Source of the DNA: Phymatolithon calcareum
Lineage: Eukaryota > Rhodophyta > Florideophyceae > Hapalidiales
Length of the DNA stretch: 64,000 bases
Assembly: GCA_977006965.1 (NCBI GenBank)
Contig: OZ345356.1
Location: forward strand, 3,100,001-3,164,000
Direction: 5' to 3'
A model generated the notes under the pieces. It was not told the origin of the DNA. It searched no databases and saw nothing but the letters and a program-made list of their open reading frames with translations. Shown piece after piece: positions 55,152-64,000 of the stretch (position 1 is its first letter; every line of letters begins with the position of its first letter). A program made the position numbers and the translations under genes.

Positions 55152-56310
55152 CAGAATAGACTATTTCTGATGCAGTCGCTGCTGCTTTTCCTGGATTTTC
55201 CCTGTGTCTGAGAGCTGCAGCTCTTCCGTTCCCCGTCTATGTTTTCGGTTTGGAGTCTTGCGCTTTCTCGTCCATCAAGGCCGAGTTGTGGTGCCACCAG
55301 GCGACACACAGGTCGAAGAATCTTCTGTTTGCAGCTTTCGCCATGCCTTGGTACCATTGTCGGGCAACAATATTGTCTGCCTTCGCTGCGCAATAGATCG
55401 CTCGTCCCCTTAACTTTTCCATGTTTCTTTTCTGAACATCAAGTGTGACGCTCATGTGACGTGATCAACACCCCTTATCAACCATAGAATCATAGTCAAT
55501 ATCATACCATCCCATCATATCGTTACTCCGTTGATCATTCATACTCTATTCCTCCTCGTTACGGTTCCTCAGTCATACGTTAAACGTCACGTCACAATCT
55601 ATCATACTTCATGTCACTGTGACCTCGGCCAAGATCAATTACAATTACTATCCTATAATTGTATTGTAATTATCCTAGCGTGACAGATATATCACGTGAC
55701 GCGTGACCGAAAGCAGTCGCGAGACGGTCACGGACAATTGTTCTACTTCTAGTCTATATAAACCCTCTTTGACCAGCAGTCCTCAAACTCTGGTCAACGG
55801 ATTTGCCAGCTTGTGCCTTGAACCCCACATCAAGAGCGTTTGATATCTGGCGGGTGTTTAGCGCATTCTCAAATGCGCTAAAGCTTGGCATGTGTGACAT
55901 CTTCGCTGATCGAATGAGACAAATGATTTTCGGACTATCGACCTTCTCAACAAGGAGTTCTATTACAGAGTTTCCAATGAAAGACACATGCAGGAGACGT
56001 CTGTTCGAAAGTAGGTCCCTCACAGCTTCCTCAATATACTTCCTGTCCGTCCTCGAGAGGCTCTTAAAGTAGAGTACTTCCACCACTGGGGCTTTTTCAA
56101 GTCTCATCATTGGCCCCATTCGTTCATTGAAGGCATCCGATTTCGATTTGTCTTCCTCAAGAACCTGTGGATTATTTGCTGCTCTTCGAGCTGTGTCAAA
56201 GTACGACGGCTTGCCACATTTTGCTTTTCCGTGCTTATTAAACTGAGGAATACAGCATCGGACAGAATGTCTCGAGTTGATGCCGCAGTCGGCTGGGTTG
56301 CGTTTTCTAG
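55151..56310 (-). pseudogene. LINE family D ORF1-like region, split by solo LTR
   Basis: The minus-strand reading at 56140-55830 (RMGPMMRLEKAPVVEVLYFK, LIRSAKMSHMPSFSAFENAL) continues beyond the solo LTR at 55438-55151 (KRNMEKLRGRAIYCAAKADN) in the same phase once the LTR is skipped. It is charged, with an alpha/beta segment like the RNA-binding domains of LINE ORF1 proteins. No zinc knuckle was seen. A frame change is likely near 56150-56200. Confidence 0.55.
55444..55829 (+). mobile_element. Solo LTR, 386 bp, 5-bp TSD, in LINE ORF1
   Basis: It starts TGTGACGCTC and ends AACCCCACA, with TCAAG on both sides (55439-55443 and 55830-55834). A TATA box (CTATATAAA, 55754-55762) lies about 70 bp before the 3' end, so transcription would run plus-ward. 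It has no coding. It is a different LTR family from 56535-56897. The LINE frame aligns across it. Confidence 0.8.
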
Positions 56311-56319
56311 CCGAGAGTG

Positions 56320-57110
56320 TGGCATAGTTCTGCTGTATTTTCGGGCATATGTAGCTCTTTGAGGCCACTGAGTCTCCGGGGATCACATTGTATCCCATGT
56401 TCATCAATCATTCTACCACACCAACGTACTTGTTTGGTGAATAGCACAGACTTCCTCGGGCTGATTCTGAGTTGTCTCTCTTCACAAATCTTGAGACATT
56501 CATTCAATGCATTTAAAAGACTTGCTTCTGTTTTTGTAGCAAAAGGCCGTGTGTTGGTGGTAGATGTGCTACCAAACTATATTGTTACGGGGGAAACCCC
56601 TCTATATATAGTCTGGGAAACCTGCCAAAACCCTAAACTTAACTCTCATGTGCGACGACGCGGATTCTCCGCGAGCAGGCATCGCATATGATTGACATTC
56701 CGCGTCTCTCCCTTATGGCTCCTTACAAAGACACCTTGTTCAACGTTGACAGATACAAAACCTTCGTGATGCTTCGGCGATGCGGTCTCTCCGAACATAG
56801 ACGGACGCTTGCACATCGTGTCCATTGCCCTGGTTCGTGATTCCTCCTCCGATGTCATAAACCATAAGGAGCGCCACCCAAAGTCGATCCTCCAACAGTT
56901 TTTGCGCGAAACAGAAAATCATCAAACCAAGCCTTCAAAAATTCTCGCAGGCTCACAAAGCACGGTTCGACTCGGGATTGAAAATTCGCTCCGCTGTTCA
57001 TCGCACCTTGTAATGTCCGTAATGGCTTGAATGTCCCAAATGGTGTGTGGAAACTGTGCGCATTCTGACCTTCTTCTTCCAGGGGTAGTTACCAGTACCC
57101 GCTGCAAAAG
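56320..57110 (-). pseudogene. Gypsy RT palm/thumb remnant, split by solo LTR
   Basis: After the frame change near 57089 the minus-strand reading includes AWFDDFLFRAKT (about 56937-56903), where FDD replaces the usual Y-x-DD or LDD. The solo LTR follows, and beyond it come NECLKICEERQLRISPRKS and RWCGRMIDEHGIQCDP, the usual thumb sequence of chromovirus-like RTs. It stops at 56320, where the LINE is inserted. Confidence 0.75.
56535..56897 (-). mobile_element. Solo LTR, 363 bp, 5-bp TSD, in gypsy RT
   Basis: In minus sense it starts TGTTGGAGGATCG and ends GCTACA, that is TG..CA, with GTTTT (plus strand) on both sides (56530-56534 and 56898-56902). A TATA box (TATATATAGA, complement at 56602-56611) lies about 70 bp before its 3' end. 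It has no coding sequence. TG..CA ends, a 5-bp TSD and an interrupted host frame that lines up across it define a solo LTR, left by recombination between the two LTRs of a full element. The TGTTGGA start is common in Copia-type LTRs. Confidence 0.85.
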
Positions 57111-58501
57111 TCCATCGTAGGAAAAAACTTGCTCCCAGCGACATCCATGAGTTCTGCATCAATATTCGGCATTGGCCATGACACAGGTACAGTCCTTGCA
57201 TTCGCCGGGGTTAAATCGAACGTCATTCGATAATTTGCTGGTGGTGCTTCGGGTACCAACAGTGGTGCTGCGGCCCACGTGGCGTTTGAGTAAGGCGCAA
57301 TAAACCAATACTCCTGTAGCTTGGACATATTCTTGAACAAGAAATCTCGTTGATCGGCTGTGTATCGCCTCTGCTTGCATATCACTGGTGTGGTGCCGGG
57401 CTTCAATATGACTTTCATCAGCTCGACCTTAGCATGCGGGTCATTTCCAAAGCGTAATCGGAAAACATCTCGATGCGTTTCTAGCATCTCGCTTAACGTC
57501 TCCTGTCCCGGCTTTGACAGCCCTTCTTCCCCTGCTTTAGTCACCATTTTGGCCAGAGCTTCGTCCATCTCCTTCTTGGTGTCAATACCCAAGTCTAACC
57601 AGTCTTCATCACTGTCAGATCCGTCACCGTAATCAGAAGCGGCCTTGTCGGAATGATATACTCCATCTGACATGATTCTCGCAATTGATCCTTCACGATA
57701 CTGCTTTTCATCGATGCGATCATCAGCTTGCACAACACCTTCATATCGATCACATGCTGCTTCCAGGACGCTTTTTGTGTCCAGTCCAAGTACTTCGAGT
57801 ATTGGTCGTCCAAGTAGAGGCTCGTTAACCTCTTGATTTGCAATCTGCCATACCAATTCTCGTATTGTGAGCGTTTTTGCATGGCGGATAAAGAGTTCTA
57901 TTGAAACCTTCACCTTCTTATTACAGGAGATATAGATAGGCTCCTTCTCTGAATTGGTTGCTGCTGCTAATCCATATTTGCGTTCATTTTGGAACGTCCG
58001 TGTTTCAATTCGGGCCCCGGTTTCCATTAAAATTGCATAAAGGTCCGGAGGCATCAGATTTATATCTGAGCCCGCATCCGCGCATATCATTCTTGACTCT
58101 ACTCCTCCAAATCTTGCCTTAATGAGTGTGGTATTTGTTGGATACGCGTCGCTGTTTCGGCTCGACACTTTCTTCGCGCCTTTCTTTTTCTTCTTTTTGT
58201 GTTCCTCCAGTCGCCGTTTCTTCTCGTCTTCCGCGCAATCTTCGCAGTCGCATAGAAACTGCCTTTTTCCTTTGTCCTTACATGGAGGATTAAGACATAC
58301 TGGAATCCATTTCTTTGGTTTCGTGTCCACTTGGGATCCAGATGTTTGCGTCTTCTTAGGTGTTGATGGTGTACCCTTAGGGCGCATGCCTTCTGCCCTT
58401 TGGGATATCTCAGTTTCCTTGTACAATAAATTGATATAGGCTCTGAGGTCCTCCTTCAATCCTTGCTGATATTCGAGGTGCCTCTGCATTACCTTCTTCA
58501 A
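57089..58501 (-). pseudogene. Gypsy Gag-Pol section: Cys finger, protease, start of RT
   Basis: The frame of 470 codons carries, in order: a Cys cluster (CLNPPCKDKGKRQFLCDCED) with a Lys-rich tail (EEHKKKKKKGAKK); a retropepsin core (ICADAGSDINLMPPDL, with the catalytic D-A-G); an acidic linker; and the RT fingers and palm (NYRMTFDLTPANARTV, WPMPNIDAELMDV, FPTMDFCSGYW). The protease matures the polyprotein and the RT copies the RNA. The frame stops right after SGYW and RT continues in another phase, so the element is inactive. Confidence 0.85.
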
Positions 58502-58503
58502 AT

Positions 58504-59061
58504 TTATTGGGAAACCTTATCCTGCATGAGCGCTATGGTTTGCTTCGGATTTTTTTGCTTGAAGTTCGGGTACCCTGCTTCTTCTAATCTTGAGAAGAAA
58601 TTTGTAGCAAACCCCAGAATCATTTCCTCCGCTTGCACGACGCGCATTGGCATTCGAAGGTTGTTTAGCGCCTTCTCTATGATTTCCGGGTGTACCTCTT
58701 CTTCTTCATTCTGCTGTACCAAACCTTCAATAAATTTTTGAATATCGTTTGATGTAAGAGCTCCAGCTGTTTTAGCTCTTGATATGTCATTGAACTTTCC
58801 TAGGAAGAACATTGACTCGAGAATGCTCCTATCGATTGAAACCTTGTAAGATGCTACCGTCATCGACGGGACTTCCTTCTTCTTCTCCTTGACCTCATCT
58901 TCGTACCGTTTCCTTTCCTTCGAAAACCCTGTCACTACTCTTGGGTCGAGACTCCGTAAAATCGGATGGCTCACGGTTTGGAATAGTGTAGCGGTTGGTT
59001 GCCGATCGGTAGGTTGCGCCGATGATTGACTTCCACTTTCCATAGTTCGATGGTCGTCCAT
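58504..59061 (-). CDS. Gypsy Gag-like N-terminal part
   Basis: A 185-codon frame begins MDDHRTMESGSQSSAQ. It is polar at first, then helical and charged (ERKRYEDEVKEKKKE; SRLEEAGYPNFKQKNPKQ), as in Ty3-type capsid regions that assemble the virus-like particle. It ends in a stop at 58506, overlapped by the start of the next frame at a different phase. That shift may be programmed frameshifting or decay; one copy cannot tell. Confidence 0.6.
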   Translation of the reverse strand: MDDHRTMESGSQSSAQPTDRQPTATLFQTVSHPILRSLDPRVVTGFSKERKRYEDEVKEKKKEVPSMTVASYKVSIDRSILESMFFLGKFNDISRAKTAGALTSNDIQKFIEGLVQQNEEEEVHPEIIEKALNNLRMPMRVVQAEEMILGFATNFFSRLEEAGYPNFKQKNPKQTIALMQDKVSQ

Positions 59062-59480
59062 TTCGAAATCAAAACTTGAACAATCTTCCTCTTATCACTC
59101 AGACATGCTTCTGCAGGACAGAAATTTCTGTAATCACTGGGAGTGAAAAGATAAGGGTTGGAGTTTATCTTGAAAAGGGGTGATGTCTCTGTGATGCGAT
59201 GCCTCTGTCTAAGATGCGATCAGAATCGCCGCTTAAACAGGGCGGGGGCGAGCGATTGCACACCCTGCAAAAAGGGGGGGCACTAACCAATGATAGACTA
59301 ATATTACGTTGAGTGTTAGTCTACGTCTGTGATAAATCCGTTTGTTCCTCTTGGAAGAGTCGTTCACGATACTGTGTTGTCAGTGTCGGTGGATAGATAA
59401 CAAGGAGCCGTTATAGAGCTCTTTGGTCGATTGTGATAATGTCGTTCATTACACCCCTGCAATATTGCGTGTCTACAGGA
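59062..59480 (-). other. Leader/5' LTR region of the gypsy element, boundary unresolved
   Basis: Non-coding sequence upstream of Gag, where the primer-binding site and 5' LTR should be. No second LTR copy exists in the window for comparison. A G-run lies at about 59272-59280. Near 59484-59515 there is a family-1-like LINE tail fragment (TTTTAAATAAACTT). Confidence 0.35.
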
Positions 59481-59519
59481 AGTCTTTAGAGGTTTTAAAT
59501 AAACTTGGATTAAAAATCC

Positions 59520-60500
59520 TACAACTCTCTACCTTGAATTGCTCACTGGTTTCATTCCGCCACGCTTCGTACTACAGATTTAAATTCGCTTGCCACGTGA
59601 GACCATGGTCAGAGCTCTTCCCCTCTAATTGTTTTCATTATAATACTTTTGTCTTACTGCAATCATTTAGCTTCTTCCTTAACCTGGAGGCGCTAACTGT
59701 TCCTGCCCTGTGTTGCACATGACATAAGAAAGTAGCTCTATGATTATTTGTCTATTGTTTTGATTTTTGTATGTGAGGAAAAGCGGTTCACCTAAGAACA
59801 GGAAGTGCGCGCAGACCAAGAGCACTTCTCTTCCACGTACGAAGTATCATAGGCATGTTGAGTCCGCACCATGGGTGCGGCGAATAGTACAGCTTCTGCG
59901 TCCTCGTATGTGACCTACTGATTTATCACCTTCGATATGCCAACAGAATTACAGTGCATGGCAAAAGAATAGCGGAGAAGCGCAGCAACATTGTTTTATT
60001 CTGCATTCTTTCTTGAACTAACGGATCCTCACAAGAGATTCAACCATATGGCGAAATACTCATATGAAACCTTTGCAGAGCGTGGGACAGCAAGGATCAC
60101 TGCCCTGAAACACGAACTGTTCTGATTTCTCTAAGCGATGCGCTCTAGAGAAGGTGTTTTCAGATTTTCAGTGCTAGCGCGGAGACATGCACAGTTCTTG
60201 TGTTTGTAATCTATGGAAGACAAGGGTCGTTCAGTATATATATTAAGATTTACAATTTCAAATTACACATTGCTATTGCTAATGAGCTACTTTCCAGGGC
60301 TGCGAAAAATAACCTTTTCGTCTCATTGTACCTCCACGAGCGAATATAAGACGGCCGTGTCTTGACTTGGAACATTTGAATGCACAGTAGAATGTCGACA
60401 GTACAGGTCTGCAGTATATGAAGGAAATGATGCGGGCGAATGTTGCTGTGTTTCTTGCGGACAACTATGAATGATGTTTTTAGCTTCCTCGTGTGTCATC
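59520..60500. other. No supported feature
   Basis: AT-rich spacer. Frames are short and unrecognised. Confidence 0.4.
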
Positions 60501-60520
60501 TCGTGCCTTGTGCCGCTGTC

Positions 60521-60963
60521 ATCATTCGATCGGCGTCTCGCCTTCAGAATCGCTCACTTGTGTAGATTGAAAAACGATGACTCGGTTCTCGCGATTCCAA
60601 ATGATGACTGCGCCATCGTCGCCTCAGCACACGACGTAGGATCCGTTACCGCCCTCAGAAACCACCGAAACTGCTCATGTGTGCTCCAGCAGCACATTTC
60701 CAATGAAAACTCCTGAACTGGCAACCCATATGCAAACAGTGTTTTCCCAGGATCCCAAGAACATCCGCTGACCGTCCGAGCTGAACGACACAAATAACAC
60801 CATGCTACTGTGTTCTTCTTGAGGAGCCCCAATTTGATTTGATGTTTCTGCGTCCCAGCAGCGAACTGTTTTGTCTATTGATCCGGGGAGTAAACATCAC
60901 CAGTCACGACTGAACGAAACGCAAGTCACCACATCAGTGTGCCAAATAAGGCGTAGGTCGTAG
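60521..60963 (-). pseudogene. WD40-repeat protein pseudogene
   Basis: Reading the minus strand from about 60963 gives three WD40 units: HTDVVTCVSFSRDW, then SIDKTVRCWDAET; EEHSSMVLFVSFSSDGQ, then SWENTVCIWVASSG; and DDGAVIIWNRENRVIV. The spacing of H-x-D, VSFS-DG, GS-x-TV and W-D/V-A is standard for beta-propeller blades that serve as protein-binding scaffolds. At least three in-frame stops occur within about 145 codons and the domain edges are lost. The neat repeat pattern resembles blades of multi-WD NACHT-type or similar proteins, but only this piece is visible. Confidence 0.7.
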
Positions 60964-60969
60964 ATTAAA

Positions 60970-61385
60970 TAAGAGCAGTAGGAATCAAGGTACCATTTAA
61001 CCTCCGTTTGCGACAATTACAGCAAACTGGACTAGGCATTAGCAAATTGGAAACAGTCGAGTTTCTCACAAATCGTAGACATTATAGAATATATTTGAAT
61101 AAACTCAGCCTGAGAAGTACTGTTAGACATTTCTAAATTTAACTTAAATTTAAGACTAAAGTTGTGGTACTGCGCGAGCGAGCGAGCCCACCAATTATGG
61201 TATTATAAGAGGTGCGGACCCTGGATTGGATCAAGTGATCATATACCGGTCATTGGCAGGGTGGTATCAAAGCCCTGCCAGAGAGATGAGGAGAACCGCT
61301 TACCACTGAGCGCCAGAAAAAAACACTAAACTCCAAGAAAAAGCAGTATCCGAATATAAATCAAGACTCCCGGCAGCCATTCAGA
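60970..61385. other. No supported gene; weak primer-binding-site-like motif
   Basis: At about 61259-61284 a small hairpin (GGCAGGG and CCCTGCC arms) contains TGGTATCAAAGCC, one base from a common initiator-tRNA primer-binding motif of LTR elements. No LTR is visible beside it. Confidence 0.3.
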
Positions 61386-61423
61386 CATAAATGAAGTGGA
61401 TACAGCTAAAGCGTATCAGAAGG

Positions 61424-62758
61424 CATAAAGGAGCGCCTGCGATATCATAACAAACCGTGGGTATCCAAGAAGTCGAGAAAGCCAAGGAGATTCAAGGAGT
61501 TCTGGACCAAAGAACTGGACAATCTCCCTAAGCTCCGGACAAGAGCATACAAGAAGGCACAGAGAACTAACCAGGCCAGCGACTGGGAAGCAAACAGAGA
61601 CCTCGACAGAAAGGTAAAAAAGATGACCAAAGCCAACAGAAGAGCAGGATTTAAGAAATTCACGGACGAGTTATCGGCGTCGAGTCCAACAGACTTCGCG
61701 AAAAAGATGAAAAACGTAATTCGAATGAAGATGAAGAGAGCCAAGTCGAATTCCTGCGAAGGAAGGCCTCTATACCCAGCGGAAATGGCAGCTCATCTAT
61801 CAGGAGAGCTCAAGGACCCCAAAGGAACACCCATAGAATCGAGAAAATTTCAAGTCACAAGAGCACTAAAACAAGAGCTCAAGAGGGCCCTAAGACGTGC
61901 TCCGAGGCAAAAAGCAGCTGAACCGGATGGCATCTTCTCCGAAGCACTGCTACTGACCCTTGAGGAAAGCTAGAATTTTCTGCTAGTCACAATTACGAAA
62001 GCCGGCCAGCTCGGCTGTTGGCCTGCCGATTGGAATAAGGCGCGGGTGGTTCCATTATTTAAAAAATGAGACCCAAGCTCACCGAGTAGCTACAGACCGA
62101 TTTCTCTATTATCGCACTCTCGCAAAATATTTGAATCAGCAGTGAATAGACTAATCCGGAAAGAGTATGGATTCAAAAAATTCCAAATGGGCTTCCAACT
62201 TAAGAAAGGAACGGAAAGGGCCCTTCTCCGCTATACAGCAGCCGTGAGACAAGGAAGGAACACACAAGAAGTGCTTGACCTCAAGTCAGCATACGACCGA
62301 GTTCCAAGAGAGGAGCTTATGAGAGAGATCGATATAAGGTTGTCTGCAAATCTTGCATCTCTTGCATCCTTCTCCCTGCAGAAGACCACGTTCACGGTTA
62401 CGAACGACGCAGAAAGAACCCAGGGCACAAGCGAACGAAGAGTCCCCCAAGGCTCCCCTATTAGTCCCACACTGTTCAACATCCTCATGGATACCCTCGC
62501 AGAGAGAGTCACGGCTATTAGCCTCAATGACGCTGACTCGAGCCTTCGCCTGAACATGTTTGCCGATGACGTCCTATTAATGACAAGAAACGAAGAAGAA
62601 CCGCAAAAAACTGTTCCAGGAATGCTCCGAATGGGCAAGGGTCTATCGAATGTGTTACTCTTCAAGAGAGGCCTTGGGAGCTTTTAAAATAAATCAACAC
62701 ATATCCCCCGTCTATCGAATGACCTGGTCTACCCGCAAGTGTTCAGTCATCCTCCCGG
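61424..62758 (+). pseudogene. LINE family F linker and reverse transcriptase
   Basis: The linker (KKAQRTNQASDWEANRD) leads to KAAEPDGIFSE, ARVVPLFKK, SYRPISLLSHSRK, QMGFQLKKGTERA, VLDLKSAYDRVPRE, RRVPQGSPISPTLFN and LNMFADDVLLM, the full RT motif series with catalytic Asp pair. Stops (TAG near 61971, TGA near 62067) and a one-base frame change near 62600 inactivate it. After that the reading CSEWARVYRM is interrupted by the 57-bp insertion and resumes as TWSTRKCSVILP. Related to, but distinct from, families 1, D and E. Confidence 0.8.
62653..62709 (+). mobile_element. 57-bp LINE tail insertion, 12-bp TSD
   Basis: GTCTATCGAATG occurs at 62641-62652 and 62710-62721. The 57-bp insert is just the last bases of a family-E-like 3' end (GAGGCCTTGGGAGCTTTT, AAATAAATCAAC, ATATCC). 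Removing it and one TSD restores the phase of the host RT reading. Confidence 0.85.
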
Positions 62759-62765
62759 GTTGAAG

Positions 62766-64000
62766 GAATGGGATATTTGATGATTTTATTTTTGAGAGCT
62801 CCCAAAGCCTCACCTTGGAGTAACGGGGCAGCTCTTGCATAATCTCTACGCTAGGGTCATCTGGCTGCTCAAAACGTTCTTGATTCGTAATTCTCTCCCA
62901 ACAAGAGCTCCTGTGAGTCTCTTGCACTCAAACTCAATTTCTGTAATCATCTTCGATGACGCTAGAGTACGTTGTAAGGCGACTAGTTCGATCACCGAGG
63001 TAATCCCACAGTAAGCACCCAACACTGATTTCCTCCAAAGGGGTGCCCGGTTGAATGTCAACCTTAGGCACCTTAAACGTGTTGTTCTTTCTCTTATGTA
63101 AAGGATCCCTGGTAGCTTTCCTTCCATGGGAATCTTCATTGATCTGCCTTCTTCTTCCTTTTCCCATACCTTAATTGTTTCTTCTCTCCTCCTCTTCTTC
63201 GTGACAGATCCCTCCTGGGCTTTCTGAAGGGCTTGTCGCAAGTCTTCATACATCTTGAGATATTCAATATCCTTCATTGCTTCCTTTACGTCCTCATCTC
63301 TTCCAACGTACTCTTCTGTTTCTTCAAGGCGCTTTTTGTGTCTTACCAGGCTTAATGCAAACATTTCTGCTTGATGACGTCTCCTCATCTTTGGTGGTCC
63401 CAGTCGGCACAGAACTCGCAGTCGGTCCCGGCGGTGTTCGGCATACTTTCCGAAAACATTCTTGTAGAATACGCCCTCTGCCGACTCGATTGCCGAGAGC
63501 AATCGATTTGTCATTGGAGTAACGTGTAACGCATACTCCCATTTCGGGATAATTAGCGACTTAAAGATCCTGATGCATGTCTCCGGTTTGAATCCTCGAA
63601 CATTCACTCCAAGCTCCCGAAGCTTATGTATGCATCCTGCAGCATTTCGAACTCTTGCTATGGCCGTGTCATCCGTAACACCCTTGTTATTCATGCTTAC
63701 CCCAAGATACGAGAGTCTCCAGGCTTGATATAGTTCTCGTCCCGCCAGGTAAAACGTGTGCTTCTGAAGTCCTTTGTACTTAAGAACTTCGCTTTTTCCT
63801 GGTTTTGTGTTCCATTTCATGCCATTTTCGCTTGCCCAACTGGTCGCTATATCAAGAAGTTTCTGCATTCCTCGTCCTGTCTTCGCTTGAAGCTGAACAT
63901 CATCTGCGAACAATTGCACAGGGCTTTCTGAGACGTTCCTGTCTGTCTTGGAGACGGCTTCTGCGAATGTGTCCATGAATATATTGTATAGGCATGGACT
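62766..64000 (-). mobile_element. LINE family E copy, runs off right edge
   Basis: The tail in minus sense is GGGAGCTCTCAAAAATAAAA, then TCATCAAATATC, starting about 62766. The body is almost identical to 41495-42842 on the plus strand. The insertion target is the family F LINE. The other boundary is outside the window. Confidence 0.85.
62846..64000 (-). CDS. LINE family E reverse transcriptase C-terminal two-thirds, open
   Basis: Uninterrupted from the window edge (SPCLYNIFMDTFAEAV) through the catalytic VQLFADDVQLQAKTG to a stop after SQMTLA at 62846. After the RT come a Leu/Arg-rich region (RVLCRLGPPKMRRRHQ), a Glu/Lys helical segment (EEYVGRDEDVKEAMKD) and a final basic domain. Comparison with the broken plus-strand copy (one deletion, one nonsense change, FADD to FVDD) shows this one is younger or better preserved. 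If the part beyond the edge is intact the element could be active. Confidence 0.85.
   Translation of the reverse strand, partial: SPCLYNIFMDTFAEAVSKTDRNVSESPVQLFADDVQLQAKTGRGMQKLLDIATSWASENGMKWNTKPGKSEVLKYKGLQKHTFYLAGRELYQAWRLSYLGVSMNNKGVTDDTAIARVRNAAGCIHKLRELGVNVRGFKPETCIRIFKSLIIPKWEYALHVTPMTNRLLSAIESAEGVFYKNVFGKYAEHRRDRLRVLCRLGPPKMRRRHQAEMFALSLVRHKKRLEETEEYVGRDEDVKEAMKDIEYLKMYEDLRQALQKAQEGSVTKKRRREETIKVWEKEEEGRSMKIPMEGKLPGILYIRERTTRLRCLRLTFNRAPLWRKSVLGAYCGITSVIELVALQRTLASSKMITEIEFECKRLTGALVGRELRIKNVLSSQMTLA

Larger units (their letters stand above)
51914..56319 (-). mobile_element. Near-full-length LINE (family D) in the gypsy element, 14-bp TSD
   Basis: TGGCATAG(C/T)TCTGC occurs at 51900-51913 and 56320-56333 (13 of 14 identical), and gypsy coding is in register across the insertion. 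The 3' end, in minus sense, is GGGCGTTTAATAAATTCC plus an A-run (complement T-run 51914-51921). Contents in order: ORF1, endonuclease, linker, RT and C-terminal region. Net of the solo LTR it is about 4.0 kb. Confidence 0.9.
50925..59061 (-). mobile_element. Ty3/gypsy LTR retrotransposon, 3'-truncated and interrupted
   Basis: Minus-strand order: gag (59061-58504), zinc-finger/protease/RT (58501-57089), rest of RT (about 57110-56903 and 56529-56320), RNase H (51899-51476) and integrase (51512-50925). It is broken by a solo LTR (56535-56897) and a LINE (51914-56319). The integrase stops matching its relative at 12379-13395 after CPLKRLG, near 50925, so the C-terminus, chromodomain and 3' LTR are lost. 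A small deletion also joins RNase H to the integrase zinc finger near 51490. The 5' LTR was not delimited. Confidence 0.85.
61390..62765 (+). mobile_element. LINE family F copy, cut by other LINEs
   Basis: Plus-strand coding from about 61424 (RFKEFWTKELDNLPKLRTRA) to 62759, with a stop soon after, where a minus-strand LINE begins. The rest of F, if present, lies past the window. A 57-bp LINE tail (62653-62709) is inserted in it. Confidence 0.75.

Noticed and set aside
55444-55829. TATA box as promoter of a downstream host gene
   Set aside because: It lies inside a segment with TG..CA ends and a 5-bp TSD, so it is better explained as the LTR's own promoter.
61259-61284. Primer-binding-site-like motif TGGTATCAAAGCC
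   Set aside because: One mismatch to the common motif, but no LTR edge beside it and the following sequence is a LINE, so it may be chance.

Overview
The window is eukaryotic. It shows no operons or bacterial ribosome-binding sites. Almost everything recognisable is a transposable element or a broken gene: LINE-type (APE endonuclease plus reverse transcriptase) retrotransposons with target-site duplications (TSDs), a Ty3/gypsy element, solo LTRs, hAT and Mutator-like (MULE) DNA transposons, and decayed repeat-protein genes (Sel1-like, WD40). The host cannot be named from the sequence. Long single-exon frames and dense nested transposons would suit a transposon-rich, intron-poor protist or alga, but that is inference. 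No rRNA, convincing tRNA or CRISPR array was seen.

Layout. 1-420: hAT transposase C-terminal remnant (-). 503-2157: 5'-truncated LINE (-) with a 14-bp TSD. 2.2-9.8 kb: mostly featureless, with a weak hypothetical gene at 7.6-8.9 kb. 9.8-11.6 kb: 595-aa Cys-rich unknown protein (-), then a GC-rich minisatellite. 12.4-13.4 kb: gypsy integrase/chromodomain fragment. 13430-13590: foldback element. 13912-21919: an 8.0-kb DNA transposon with perfect 18-bp terminal inverted repeats (TIRs) and a 4-bp TCAT duplication. It encodes a ~2,060-aa protein (XPG/PIN-like acidic motifs, C-terminal Cys-rich CXC domain, SUMO-interaction-like motif) and a convergent 379-aa accessory protein. It fits what I recall of the Academ superfamily and is the most interesting object here.

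23.4-31.6 kb: a series of LINE tails, several only 138-295 bp long yet flanked by 12-16-bp TSDs. 33.8-35.1 kb: unknown decayed gene. 35626-37277: hAT-like non-autonomous element holding a complete internally deleted MULE. 37.35-37.64 kb: minisatellite. 38.96-39.29 kb: second hAT C-terminal remnant, followed by an array of short AATTGCAATACG-type motifs in both orientations. 40.9-43.0 kb: Sel1-repeat pseudogene split by a LINE with a >20-bp TSD.

46.9-49.2 kb: a stack of LINE insertions within LINE insertions. 50.1-50.85 kb: tandemly duplicated unit carrying a short Cys/His-rich reading frame ending at a splice-donor-like site. 50.9-59.1 kb: gypsy element (-) broken by a near-full-length 4-kb LINE, which itself holds a solo LTR, and by a second solo LTR in the RT region. 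60.5-60.96 kb: WD40 pseudogene. 61.4-64 kb: one LINE carrying a 57-bp LINE insertion and then cut by another LINE that runs off the right edge.

The genes do not form a pathway. The window is a chronological record of insertions, in which TSDs and broken frames allow relative ages to be read.
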